A stretch of 64,000 bases of DNA from Betaproteobacteria bacterium (GCA_016791265.1 JAEUMY010000003.1:62001-126000); one strand, 5' to 3'. Positions 50,851 through 64,000 are shown, numbered from the stretch's first letter. The notes: generated by a model not told the origin, from the sequence alone. A program made the numbers and translations.

Positions 50851-53800
50851 TGCATGGTTGCAATCGTCAGCGGTAGTGGTCTGGGTCTTGACCTGTCATC
50901 TTTGGGAATGCTTGGTGCGAAGGGGGCAATCGGCAACTCTCCGCTGGGCAGAAATGGCGAGCAGGCTTTTGTCAATGCAGCGAACGGCAATCTGATACTG
51001 CGCTCAACAGATGAGCGGCTTCTGGGGCGTGGCGTCGATGTTTTCACTCTGCGTACCTACAACAGTAGCGGCGGCTTTGATGGGGACAACAACGATCATT
51101 GGGCGATTGGCCATGCGCGCCAGAAAGTGGCCCTGACAGGCACATTTGGTCTTGTAGGAAGCACGCTGACTCGCACAAAGGAAGACGGTTCCCAGTTGGT
51201 GTACCGGCTCGACGGTGCGGACTATGTCGCCGCTGATGGCGCCGGCCATGACGAGCGGATGCGCCTCGATGCAGGGAAGTACGTGGCCTATGGTGGTGCC
51301 TGGGGCGATGGTGGTGCGCAGATTCGCTTTAATGAGACCGATGGCCGCTTGGCATCGATGACTGATGCCGCCGGCAATACACTGTCCTTCGAGTACGAGG
51401 CAGGGCTACTCAAGTCTGCAACAACTGCGAACAATGAAAAGACAGTTTTCAGCTACGCCGGCAACAATTTGACGGAGTTGTGGACCGAGATCAAGGATGC
51501 AAATAATCAGGTCAAGATTGCCGACCGAATTCGTTACGAATATGACAGCTTGAATCGACTTAAGCTGGTCAAGGTCGATCTCAGCCCCGAGGATGACTCT
51601 GTTTCGGATGGCAATGTCTACGTCACCAATTACAGCTACGATGGCAACAGCAACCGGGTTGCTTCCATAGGACAAACCGATGGCACGTTGCTCGCCATTG
51701 AGTACGTTCAGGTCGGGTCGGAGTATCGGGTCAAGTCGCTGACCAATGCGCTACAGCAGCGGACCCAATTCAGCTATGACACTGCAAGCCAGCAGACGGT
51801 GGTTGCCGATGCAACCGGTGCCATTAGCACGCTGCACTACGACGGCAAGGGCCAACTGACAAAGCTGGTGGGCGCTCCCGTCGGTGGAATCTCGACGACG
51901 CAAGAGTTCACATATGACGCTAATGGCAACGTCCTCAAGGTCACTGAACAGGCGGTTCGAGTCGTCGATGCCGGAAGCAGGCGCGATGTCAATGGTGCGG
52001 GCTGGTCTAGAAATGGCATCGGCACATCGAACTACGCCATCGCCACCGATGGAACTTTGACTGCGAGTCGATTGCAAAGCAACGGGACGCTGTTTCCAGC
52101 TGGTAGAGGCACTACAGTTTTGTCTCCTGCGGGAAAAACATACCAAGTGACGGCAATGGTTCGGGGCAATGGGGGCCCCGCGCAATTCCAGTTGACGCTT
52201 ACCAGCCTTGGATTTGTCGACTACGCGTCACCGGACTTTGTCGTCGGCACCGATTGGCAAAAGGTATCTTTCAGCAAGACCTTTGCCGCTGGGGATACTG
52301 GAATTTTTGTCACTGCTTTCAAGAAGAGCAGTTCGCTGCAAGAATTCGACCTTCTGATCAGCGATTTGACGGTGGAGGAAATTGAAGGCAGCCCCAGATT
52401 CATCGAGTATGGGTATGACGCGCGGGGCAACCAAATATTGCAGCGTGACGGCCTGGGCAATACGCTTAATCGGACCTATTCCGCCAACAACTTGCTGTTG
52501 AGTGAAACAGCCTATTCGACACCTGATCCGGATGGCAATGGGGCTGCTCAACCGACTGGGGCGCTGATCACCAGGTATGTCTACGGAGTGGGCGGCGGCG
52601 CGAACAATCAGTTGCGGTTCGTAATTTCGCCCGAAGGGCGGGTCAGCGAATACCGCTATGACACATACGGCCAGCGCACGGCAGCCATCCAATACGCGGG
52701 GTCCTCGTTGGCGAGTGCGGCGCATGTGACCTTGGCGGACTTCGAGTCTTGGGCTGCGCAGAGCAGCGTTGCGCAAGGGCCAGTGCTCTACACGGCTTAT
52801 GAGCACGATGCGCGAGGACAACTGAAGGTTGAGCGGTCCTACGATGCCGTGTCCGGTCTTAACGCTGCGCAGGTCAACGGCACCGGCCTCGCCGAAACCA
52901 CTTACGTGTTCGACCAGCGTGGCGGTCTGCTGCAGTCAATCACCAAGAACGGCCCGCAGGTCGATGTTCTCAATTCCTTCACCTATGATGGATTGGGTAG
53001 AGTCACCGTCTCAACGACCGGTCCGAGCACGGTAGTCACCGACACGGCGTCACCGGAATACGTCGCGAAGCGCATCACCAGGACGATCTTTGATGACTCG
53101 CATGGCGTGACTCGCGAGGAACTCGCCACAGGCGAAAAAATCATCAGCGCCTTTGATGCTGCCGGGCGGCTAGTGAGCAGACTCAGAAGTCAAGGTGCTC
53201 AGACGTTGCAAGCAACAACGTACGACTATGACGCGATGGGTCGTCTATTGATGTCTTCGACCCGCGATGAACTGTCGCCTCCAGGACAGGTGTCTGCTTC
53301 ACTGCGGAGCTGGACCCTGTACGACGCGGCAGGCAGGAAGATTGCGGATATCGACGCGGACGGGAGCTTCGTCGAGTATGTCTATGACAAGTCAGGATTG
53401 CTATCCCGCACCATTGCCTACGCCAATCGTGTCAATACCTCATTGCTGACGGATGCAAACGGCAAACCCACTCAACCCGCTCTGGCAAGCATTCGCCCCG
53501 CCACCAGCGCATCTGACATCCAGACCTGGAACGCCTATGACGGCGGAGGAAGGCTATCGAAGCAGGTCGATGCTCAAGGTGCAGTAACCGAGTACGTCTA
53601 CGATGGCGCGTCTCGGATCACCGCAACCATTCGCTACGCGAATACCATTCTGACCTCAGCGCTTGGCGCGGCGCCGAAGTCGGCTGACATTGTGCCGCTG
53701 GTCTCGGCTGCGGATAGGGTCTCGCGCAGCCATTACGACAAAGACGGTCTGCTAAAAATGACCGTGGATGGAGAGGGTTACGCCGTCGAATACCGTTACG

Positions 53801-56800
53801 ATAGCGCTGGCCAACTGGTCGAAAAAGTCAAGTACGCGAATCGTTTGGCTATGCAGGGTCTCCTCTGGCTGAATGCAACGACGGGCCAGACCTATGGCTA
53901 CAACGTCAATGGGCTCACGGTGACGTCCGAGGGAAGCGGCCATGTGAGCTATGACCCCCTTTGGAAGTTGGCGGGTACTGGCGACATGGATGGAGACGGC
54001 GTCTCCGATCTGCTGTGGCATCACTCCGGAACGGGGCAGGTGAAGCTCTCCCGCTTGGCGGGGGATGGGTCCGTCCGGGCTACACAAGAGACGGTTTTTT
54101 ACACCGAAGCAAATCTCAACTGGAAGATTGTTGGTACGGCGGACTTGAACGCCGACGGCAAGGCGGACATTGTCTGGCGTAATGAGCAGAGCGGGCATGT
54201 TTTTGTCATGCTCATGAATGGCGCCCAGATCATCGGTGGGTCAACCGCCTACCATGAGCCAAATCTCGCATGGAAGATCGTCGCGCTGGGTGACTTCGAT
54301 GGCGATCGCAAGGCCGACATTCTGTACCGAAATGATCAAACGGGTCAGAACTACATCCTGATGATGGATGGCCTGCTCGCAAAGCCAACGCCAACTTCGG
54401 GTTTCATCAGGACGATCGCGGATCAACAATGGAAAGTTGCCGCTATCGGCGACTTTGACGGGGACCAGAAGGCGGACATCCTTTGGCGGCACGCCGCAAC
54501 GGGAGAGAACTACATCTACTTCATGAATGGTCTCAATATCAAGTCAACGGAAGGCTCCACCCGCATTGTTGTTGATACTGGCAACTGGCAAGTGAAAGCG
54601 GTCGGTGACTTTGATGGGGACACCAAGTCTGACCTGGTTTGGCATCACGGATCCACTGGCCAAACCTATGTGTACTTCATGGATGGCAAGACCATCAAGT
54701 CCACCGAGGGAACTCTGAGATATGTTTCGGACACGAACTGGAAGCTGGCCGGAGGAGTCCAGCTACAAGGTACCAGCTACGGACAACCCGTTCCCATCGC
54801 GAACGCCTCGGCTGATCAGCGTACCCGATTCATCTACAACGCCAAGGGTCAACGAGTGGGAGAAGTTGACGCTGAAGGTTACCTGACGGAAACGGAGTAC
54901 TCACCGGCCGGGCAGATCACTAAGGTGACTCGCTACGAGAACAAAGCAAACGTGATCACTTCGGCAAGTGTGACGCTGCAAGCAGTGCGTCCCCAACTCT
55001 CGCCGGGCAGAGATCACGTCACGACGTACGTCTACGACGCGCTGGACAGACTCATCACTCAAGTGAATGCGGAAGGCACGATCACCAGCTATCGCTATGA
55101 CGAAAAAGGAAATCTAGTCAGCACCGTTTTCGCGGCGGGCAGCTTCCTGGCCCAATCTGAAGCGCGCTCTTCCTTGTTCCGCTATGACGCATTTGGCCGA
55201 GTCACCGCTGAATTGAGCGCGGAGGGTGCTGCCAAACTAAGTGCCAATCCGGCTGATCCAGCAAACGAAAGCATCTGGAATCAGTATTCGATCAAGCACA
55301 CCTATGATGGCTTCGGTCAGAGAACGAGCACGACCGACCAGAATGGCTTGCGCACGCTCTTTTACTACGATCTGGATGGCAATCTCAGCGTCACCATCAA
55401 CGCACTTGGTGAGGTTCGGCGGTCGGATTACAACGGCCTGGAACAGCTACAGAAGACAACTGTTTACAGCCAGAGAATCGCATCGACTGCTTTGACCGGA
55501 ATGAAGGGTGGCCTAATCGATGCCACCCTCATCGCGAGCTTGAACGCGCTTGCGAACCCACAAGATACCGTCACTCAGTACACCTATAACAATATCGGTG
55601 CGGTCCAGACAAAGACCGACGCCTTGGGATTTGTTTCCAGCACGGTCTACAACGCGTTTGGGGAAGTCAGTGAATGGCTTGATCCGATCAGCGCGACGCA
55701 GTCAGTCCGCAATACCCGGACCTATGATCGAAGAGGCCTAAAGGCGCAGACCACGCTTGACGCGGGAACGGGTGTGGCAATCAATGCCAGTCAGACCAAT
55801 GAGTTTGATGCCTTCGGGCGGCTCATCAGATTCACAGATGCCAACCAGCGCATACAAACCGCGACCTTCGACCGGTTGGGCCGACAAGTCTCCGCAACAG
55901 GCCGGTCTGGCACGACGCACTACACCTATGACGCGTTCAGCCGCGTGGTCACCGAAGCGGGATTGGACAATCCCGGGACACTGACCACCTACACCTACGA
56001 TCTCGCCGCCCGTAGTGTGGTGATGACCACGCCAGAGGGCGTGAGAGTGACGACGGTCAGGAACCGTCATGGCGAAGTGGTTCTGTCGGTCGATGGACGC
56101 GGCGTCGCGACGCACACCACGTACGACGAGAATGGCCGAGCCAAGGGAACCTGGGTGGATGGTCTTGACAGCGTGACCGGCACAGCCAATCCAAACGCCG
56201 AAAGCTCGTCCCGCAATGTCTACGACCGTGGCGGACGGCTGCTGGACTCCTATGACGCGCGCGGGGTGCGCACGCGTTACATGTACGACGATGCGAATCG
56301 TCAAATTGCCCGCATCGTGGACCCCCACACCATTGATGGAGTCGTGGTGAATGGCACCGGACTGCACCTCACCACGTTCTACGAGTTTGATGCGAAGGGC
56401 CAACAGGTCACCGTGTTTGATCCGAACATGAACGCGGTGCGCCGTCATGTTTATGACCAGAATGGCCAGCTAAAGGAAATTCGCCGTGGTGAAGGTGGCG
56501 TGGAAGTCACCCGATACACCTACGACGCCCAGGGCCGCGTGCTAACAGTGCAGGAGCCCGAGGGCAACCGCACCCAGTATGTCTACGATGCCCTGGGCCG
56601 CCGCATCGCTGAGATTGTCGATCCGAGCGATGGCAGCGCGGTGCCGCCATACATCGGAATGAATCTCACGACTCGCTACCGCTTCGACAAGGAAGGCAAT
56701 GTCATACAGAAGCTGGAGCCGAATGCGGGAACGGTGGGCGAGGGATTCAAGACGCGCTACGTGTATGACGACAAGAATCGCTTGGCGTTCGTGATCGACG

Positions 56801-59800
56801 CGCTGGGCTATGTCAGCGAAACGCGCTACGACGACCGCGGGCGCGTCATCGAGCAGATTCGCTACGAGGCGACCGTCCCGATGACAGAGGCCGCGCCCAA
56901 TCCCGACTGGTTGAACATGGTGGCCTGGTACACCAACAATGGTGCGCTTGCCCGCACGACGACGCGCAGTGTCTACGACGCGGATGGCCGGCTTGCCTAC
57001 GCAGTCGACGCGACCAGAGGGTTGACCGCGTATCGCTACGACGCCGCCGGAAACCTCGTCGAAAGGCGAGAGCTGGCCGATGCGTTGCCGTCCGCTCAGG
57101 GGGTCACAAAGACCGAGCTGGACGCCTACATGGGCGCGCAGGCAGCAGCGAATATTCGCCGGACGCAATTTGTTCTCGACGCGTTGGGTCGGATGCGCTT
57201 CACCATTGACGGCGCAGGCAGCGTGACAGAGCGGCGCTATGACAAGGCTGGCAACGTGGTGGAGACCCTTGGCTACTTTTACGGGCTCGCCGGCGCGGAT
57301 CGCGACCTGGCCATGGCCGGCCCCGGAGTTGGGTACGCCAATCAAGTGCAGGCTCCCTTGAGCGCGCTCGCATCCAAGATGAGCTCGGGCCTGGGTGGGC
57401 TGGCTTTCCCGGCGCGCGATCGTCACTCCTGGCACTTCTATGATCTGGCCAATCGCAACACCGTCACCGTGGATGGCGCAGGATCCGTGTCGGAATCGCA
57501 GTTCGACAAGAACGGCAACCTCTTGGGTGTCCGGCGCTATGCGACGGGACTGGCGATGAGTGACAGCAAGCGAGGCGAGCTTTCCGCGCTCACCGCGCAG
57601 AGTGTGATCACCGCGCAAGCCCTGAACGTTCAACAAGTGGATGCGGATGCGCGTGTCTTCCACTATTACGACGCCGCCAATCGCCTGAAAAGCACCGTCA
57701 CTGTCACGCGTACGTGGCGAGAAAATAATGTCCTCAGGATGGCCGGATCCGTGGTTGACCGGTCGTACGATCGAAATGGAAATCTCACCAATATCGCGCA
57801 GCGGTCGGAGGAGAGGCTTAGCCTTCCTTGGGAGACCGTGGAGTGGAAGCAGATGCGCACGTCTGAATTCATCCGAGACACAGACAGGGTGGTTCGCCGA
57901 ATTTATGACAAAGCGAATCGACTGATTCTGGAGGCCGATCCCTCCGGCGCCGTAACGCGCACGCAGTATGACGAATCGGGCAATGTGCAGTCACGCACGG
58001 TGCATGCAAACCGCGTGGTGCGCTCGAACGGTCTGCCCTATGACGGTAACAGCGTTTCGGATACCGACATCAAGTCCGTGATCGCTGACGTGACCAATGA
58101 CCGTGTTGAACGCTGGGTCCACGATGCCAAGGGACGCGTGCTGTACCACGTGGACGCTCGGGGTTTCGTCACCGGATCAAAGTACGACGAGCTCGACCGG
58201 TTGAAGGAGTCCATTGCGTATCAAACCGCCGTCAACCTGGGCGGCACTGAATTGCTCGGCGCCATTGAGGGAGCTGTTGCCGCCATCGCCAACCTCAACG
58301 CCGACAGGAAAGATGCGTTCACCTACGACGCGATGGGCAGGCTGGTCGCGAGCACGGATGCTCTCGGAAAGTCCGAGACCTTCAGCTACGACGCGCTGGG
58401 CAACAAACTCAGCTTCACCAACAAGAGCGGCGCCACCTGGACCTATGCCTACGACGCCATGGGTCGGATGACGGAAGAGACGGCACCGTCCGTCGCAACC
58501 ACCAGCGTCGCCAAGATCGGCGGCAAATGGGTGGCGTCCACGAGCAACGCCGCACTCAAGACGCACTACAGTTATAACGCTTTTGGCCAGCTGTCCGGGC
58601 GAACCGAATCCAGCCAAGTCGCTCACGACGTTGTCCCGAAGGCGGCTTCGGAAAGCGTCGAGCAGGCCGTGCTTCGCATCGCGTTTGGCAACGCCAAACT
58701 GCGCGGAGAGTGGGAAACCCAGCTCAAGCAGGTCAACAGCGCGTTCGAGTTCAAGTACCGCCAGGCGGGACGGTATGTGCAGCCTGCCCAGGGCCTGACC
58801 CAGAGCCAGACGGAGGCGAGCTTGGCCGCTGCCTACGCGGCACTCTTCGACAGCAACGCTCCCGGAAAGGTCATGCCGACAACAGGCGGTCAGATCGCCT
58901 TTGGCGCCGTGCTGCCCAACGGCGACCGCCAAGCGGTGTTCACCGCCACCAATGGGAATTCCTACACCTTCTACAAGCTGGAGGGCGCCGAGGCTGCCGT
59001 GTCTCGTGTTCCCGGGCTTGACCTGCACTTCTCTGGCTTCAGCTTTGTTTCGAAGGAAGAGGGCTTGTATGTGCATGCCGACCACGTCGGTTTGCTAACG
59101 TCAGAGCTCACCAGCGCCGTGACTGGTACTGGTCCCATCAAAGTCACTTCCAACACCGGGCAGCGACTCACGAGCTACATGTACGACTTGGCCGGACGGC
59201 AGATCAGAACCATGCTGCCTTTCCTTGCCGTCAGCAGTACCGCGGACGCCGATCTCCTCGCCCCGGAGCGGCGCGAGGAGGTGAAGGTGCCCGAGATCAA
59301 CGTGACCTATGACGCCTTGGGCCGCGCGGTCATGAATCTGGATGTGATGGGCAATCGCACCTTCCGCACCTATGACCCTGTGGGACGTGTGCGCTTCGAG
59401 GTCGACGCAGAAGGCCATGTGACGGAGCATCGATACAACGTGTTCGGCGAGGAGACTGATCTGGTCCGATACGCGTCGCAGTGGTCCGGCATGGCCGGAC
59501 GCACTTCACCGGTTTCGACCGACGAGTTGGCCAGCTGGGCATCCGTCAACGCAGCCAACAGCGACAACCGCGTCATCAACACCGCCTTTGACCGAACGGG
59601 TCGCGTGGCATCGGTGCGCGAGGGCAATGTCGCCCAGTACTTCGAGTCCGGCAGCCTTATCAACTTCCAGGCCGAAAAGCGTTATGAATATAACGCCCAC
59701 GGTCAGGTCAAGAAACTCACGCAAACCGTCCAGCACGGCAGCGCGACTCAGACGGAGACGGACTACTTCTATGATCGCGCCGGCAACAAGATCAGAGAGG

Positions 59801-62800
59801 TCGACGCGCTGGGCCACCGCACTGACCTGTTCTACGACGCCGCTGGCAGTCTCATCAAGCAGATTGAGTATTCTCAGGTGGACGTCACGCGTGGGGCGGG
59901 GCAACCGGTTCAGGGCGACAAGGACCGTGTTGTCGAGTATGTCCATGACAAGATGGGCAGAAAGATCGTCGAGCGCCGCGTTGGTTTGGATTACGCCACT
60001 GTCGACAACGCAGGCCAGCTCAACCAGCACAACGGACAGGTGGCGGAGACGCGCTATGCCTACGATGCCCTGGGCAATCTGACGCAGACCACCGATGCCA
60101 CCGGGGCGGTGAGCTTCACGGTCTACGACGCTCAGGGGCGAAGAACCGCCGTCATCGGGCCCATGAAGCCGCCCGTGGATGGTGCTGCGGCGGTCGACGC
60201 GGCAGTCACCGAATTCCGGCTGGACAACTACGGCAACGTGTTGGAACAGATTCAGTATCAGCGCGGCGCCGCCGTCACCAGCGCGGATGGCGCGCTCTCG
60301 TTCAGCATCAAGGGTGACTTCAACAACAAAGCGGCGGGCGCCACCAGCGCGGACCGTGCGACCTGGTCCAAGTACGACAACTTCGGGCGTTTGATCGAAA
60401 GTGTCGATGCGCGAGGTGACAGCCGCTACTACTCCTACAATGCGCAAGGTCAACTGGTCAAGGAATGGCAAAGCACCGTGCAATTTGGGGCCGGTGGGAC
60501 ATCGGTCAACCAGAACATTGTCAAGACCTACACATACGACAAGACGGGCAAGCAACTCTCGGCGGCAGTGATCGTCGGCGGGCGGCAAATCGCCACGCGC
60601 AACGCGTTCAATGCCTTTGGCGAAATCACTGAGAAGCGCGTGGTGGATGCGAGTCTGGGCGCCGTCGGCGACACCAAGACCGAGTACTACAAGTACGACC
60701 AACTGGGCAGGCTCTGGGCAACCAATGCGGGCGACGGCATCGACAAGGTGTGGCTATACGACACCACCGGTGCTCGCAGCGCGGAATATCGCAGCGCGGG
60801 ATCCATCGACCTTTCCTTGCTCCCTTCCGCCGCTAGCGTTACCTATCAAGGCGCCGCAGTCACCAGCACCCAGTACACCACCGACTTGCTCGGACGCGTG
60901 ACCGCCGAGCGCGCCGTCGTTGCGCGCGAGGACACCGGCGCCAATTGGGTGCCCAATGAGTACCTCGCGTTCAGGGACGTGATCGAGTCAGCGTGGGACA
61001 CGATGAGCAGCCGGCCCGTCAACGATCCGGAAAGCTGGGGAAGCGGCACGCTCACTCGCACCGCCGGCTCGATGGCTGTCTATCGCGACCACCGTGGCGC
61101 CGAGACGCGTTTCGATCTGGATGAAGGCCCGTTGGTGGCCATCAAGAAATCCGACGCCTTCCGGCGAGACGCCGAGGCGCGGGTCAATAGCCAGCGCCCG
61201 CCCAATGCGCTGCAGTTCGCCTTCAACCGGTCTTACGGCAGCTACATCCCGCAGAACTACCGCGACTACCGAGTGCTGGAGCCCGGATACTTCGGCTACT
61301 TCACTGACATGACGTTGTACCCTCTGACCGGGGCCAACAACCCGCCCATCGACTGGATGGGGGGCAAGCTCACCAAGCTCAGCGCAACCGAGGCGAAACT
61401 GGTCCGCGCAGGAAAGCCGGATTTCTTCTTTACGCGCGATGAAGGCCCCTTGTCGGTCATGCGCCGCGACGAAAGCATCCGCAAGGGCTGGCAGCGCGAC
61501 CACAATCTCGAGCTGATCGGCGACGGCGGTGAGACCGTCGTCAATCTCAAACCGCGGGTATCGGATAGCGGATCGTCCCATCCCGTCCGATTGGACTGGG
61601 GAAACATCGGCCGTCTCGGCAGCGGTGATGTGAAAGTCTCGGTCCAGTTCGTCGGCGGGACGGTCGTCGAGCATGTGTACGCCTCGTTCGATGCCGAACG
61701 TGGCGTGAACTTCAACCGGGACGGCGCAAGCGGTTCGGTGGAGGTGGTGAGGCTCTACAAGAAGGACATCTTCGGTAAGTGGCACGAGCTGGATGGCGAG
61801 CAGATCTTCACCATCGACTCGCCCAGCAACCCCACCACGCATGTGGAGGTTCAAGTGCATTCCTTGGCGGGAACCCAAATTCTCGTCACCGACACCACTG
61901 GCACGTCCAGCAGCGGTCTCGTGAACTTCGGTGATCGGATATTGGTGCGTCCTGCAGTGAGCGGGGAGGAGCAGTACAGCTACACCGTGCGCCACACCAC
62001 ATCGGGGGCGGCCACACCCACTGTGGTCGCCTCGGGCGTGATGTCCACGCTGCCTCTCGAACTCGAGCACATTTCGCTCGGCAATCTGCAAATGGACTCG
62101 AGCACGGGCATTCTCTCCTGGGGAGCGGGCCCCGCAAAGTCGTTCTACGTCGCCCCAGGTGTTGAGACCACCGAGGTGCGCGCCCGCGCTGTTTACTATC
62201 GCCCCGACAACTACGCCAATTTCAAGGTGCTGGAGAATTCCTTCTATGCGTTTTTCGACTCGACGACCGAAGGCCAGCGAGTTGAAAATTGGGGTGAGGT
62301 CGGCGGCCAGCGCTACGACATCGTGCGCGGTGAGGGGGATACCGCCTACCTGGTGAAGCATCACGCCACCAACATGGAGGCGGGATTCAGGTTCACGCGC
62401 AGCGAAGGCGTGTTATCGGTCGCATGGCGCAGCGACATCATGCGCCAGCGCTGGCAGTCCTACGACGGGTACCCGTTGCAGTTTGTCCAGGATGTCGACG
62501 CGGTTCTGCCTTCGGTGAATGCCGAGAAATTGCTGCTGCTGGAGGCGGAATTCGACAGCCTGTTCACCTCGACAAGCGTGCCGATAGGCATGCAGACAGG
62601 TTGGGGCAGCCTGGTGCTGGTCAAGACCTCCGACCACACCTTCAGCTTCACCGACAGCAACGGCAAAGTTCACGTTCTGGACCGCAACGAGGGGCCACTC
62701 AAGCTCATCAATCAATCCAGTGAGGCGCGCAACGCGTTGCAAGCGCGGTTTGGCATCACCTTTGCCAAAGGCGCCTGGAGCGGCCCGCTCCCCATGGTGG

Positions 62801-64000
62801 GAAGCAATGCGAACACAGCGAACTTCTCCAATCTTGACACCGGCAACTACCAGTACGAAATCCTCTTCAGTAGGGGCAACAAGCCGTATGGGCACTCCGT
62901 CGGGTTCGCGAGAGTCGACAAGGGCTGGGGCGGCGGCTCCGTGGGATCGGGTCAGCACTATGTCGCGGCCACCGGCGTGACCGGAGGCCCCTCCACGGTG
63001 CAATGGACGGTCACAGACCCAAGCATCGCCACCGCCGACGCCCACCTCGTGGCAGAGATATCTCTAAGGGAGAAAATCAACGGTGAGTTGGTCGGGAATT
63101 ACAGCGCCCCGATCGCAGTGTCTCGGCAGGGCGGTAATTTCAGCGTGGATCTGAGCAGCTTCGTCGCCGCAGGCACAGCCGGGGAGACGAGACAATTCGC
63201 ATTCAAGGTCGAGTACAAGCGGCAGGGTGTGCTAAGGGGCGTCACCACAGGCACAGTGACTACCGAAGCCCAGAGGGGCGGGCAAGTCGTTTTCGAGTCG
63301 CAGGATGTGTTGACCCCGCAAATCGTCAGTCGCTCGGTTCCGAATCCCGATCAGTTCAAGACCCAAGACATTCCGCTCGCGTACTCCAGCCAGGTTGTGG
63401 AGTGGGTGGATCACAATGGTTACTGGTACATGCGGCCGGGTTACCACGCGCCCATCGTGGGATACGAGGCGCAAGAGGGTGGCGCTCTGCGCCCGGTCTA
63501 CGGCCAGGCGGTGGGATGGGGATCAGAGTCGATTGAAGAAATCATCTGGCCTCACAACGGGTTGTATCCGAGCCTCCGACTGCACACAGGCCAGAACAAC
63601 TACCAGGAGTTGCCCCTCCGCGCGGAGACCCGGGTGGTGAACGGCCAGTCCGCACTCTACTGGGTGGCGGACCTGAACCAAATTCAAAGCGGCGCGTACA
63701 ACTACGTGCTGGAGTACTACGACCAACCGGAGGAGCCGTCAGGCGGCCTCTTGCTGGGGCCGGAGTGGTCACAGGTGCAGCGCAACCTGGTGGCCTATCA
63801 GCAAGGCACTGTCCAAGTCACCCAAGGGACGATGGGCGGCTATGCGCCAAGCCCGCGCCCGGTCATCACCGCATCCAATCCCATCACGACCCAGGCCAAC
63901 GCGCCCTATACGGAAATCCGCTGGCTGCGCGAACCGGGTCATTTCAACATGCAGTTCAAGTACCGGGCTGCGGGCGCCGCGAGCTGGAGCACGCTGCAGC
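50851..64000 (+). CDS. Giant YD/RHS-repeat protein (open at the window end)
   Basis: One frame stays open from the ATG at 50851 to the window edge, at least 4,383 codons. The N-terminus 'MVAIVSGSGLGLDLSSLGML' and 'GEQAFVNAANGNLILRSTDE' belong to a known family of giant Burkholderiales YD proteins; no Sec signal peptide is seen. YD/RHS repeats of the 'YxYDxxGRL' type run through most of the chain (e.g. 'TYDYDAMGRLL', 'RYDAFGRVTAEL'). A lectin-like beta-sandwich segment lies at about residues 370-512. An FG-GAP/VCBS block of about six 'GDFDGDxKADIxW' repeats lies at about 1030-1310. From about residue 3400 the repeats give way to long beta-rich segments ending in 'FKYRAAGAASWSTLQ'-like units. 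No toxin domain is reached. Such proteins are usually surface or contact-dependent effectors or adhesins; which applies here is unknown. Confidence 0.92.
57148..57159. repeat. GCGAATATTCGC palindrome, copy 17 (in the giant YD gene)
   Basis: The only exact copy beyond 24 kb, read as A-N-I-R. Confidence 0.9.

Noticed and set aside
1..64000. CRISPR array
   Set aside because: No regularly spaced direct repeats; the dispersed palindromes are irregularly spaced and lie largely in genes.

Overview
The window looks like a chromosomal segment of a betaproteobacterium (Burkholderiales in the broad sense). Supporting evidence is the recJ-rpfE pair, a single LolC/LolD set, a PabB-PabC fusion, a monofunctional RelA, an Anbu peptidase locus, and a 3'-terminal giant YD-repeat protein of the kind common in that group. 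No 16S gene is present, so the placement is inferred from gene content.

Layout. 1-25.3 kb is GC-rich housekeeping and accessory chromosome: recJ (partial), rpfE-like, lolC, lolD, an alkyltransferase-like gene, pabBC, a TumE/TumA and a Phd/RelE toxin-antitoxin pair, a 3-methyladenine glycosylase, comEC flanked by two DUF2062 genes, an exported intradiol dioxygenase homologue, a four-gene Anbu locus (transglutaminase/DUF2126, Anbu, alpha-E, ATP-grasp), relA, and small enzymes ending at a tRNA-Val(GAC). 25.3-26.6 kb is a mostly gene-free, scarred stretch. 26.6-49.1 kb is one unbroken plus-strand block: fliQ-fliR-flhB-flhA-flgF-flgG-flgA-flgH-flgI-flgB-flgC-fliE-fliF-fliG'-fliH-fliI-fliJ-(fliK)-flgD-flgE-(fliM/sctQ-like)-fliN-fliO-fliP-fliA-like-TPR. 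Two small reverse genes follow (unknown; TPR). From 50.85 kb to the window end runs one open reading frame of more than 4,380 codons encoding a giant YD/RHS-type protein.

Two things stand out. First, the flagellar block has the export gate, MS ring, rod, P and L rings, hook and ATPase. The gene in the FliG slot lacks the torque-generating C-terminal domain, and the gene in the FliM slot is a SctQ-like SpoA protein without the CheY-binding region. No flagellin, cap, hook-filament junction, stator, chemotaxis or FlhF/FlhG gene is present. It reads as a hook-basal-body secretion device rather than a motility organelle, lying next to two TPR proteins and a giant YD protein.

Second, the perfect palindrome GCGAATATTCGC occurs 17 times, 16 of them in the first 24 kb and none in the flagellar block. 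Two copies of a structured element of about 97 bp look like this palindrome split open by an insert that folds into two hairpins with compensatory base changes. One copy abuts the lolC start codon; the other is read in frame inside the PabC domain. The palindrome thus marks the older chromosome, and its absence after the tRNA suggests the flagellar block has a different history.
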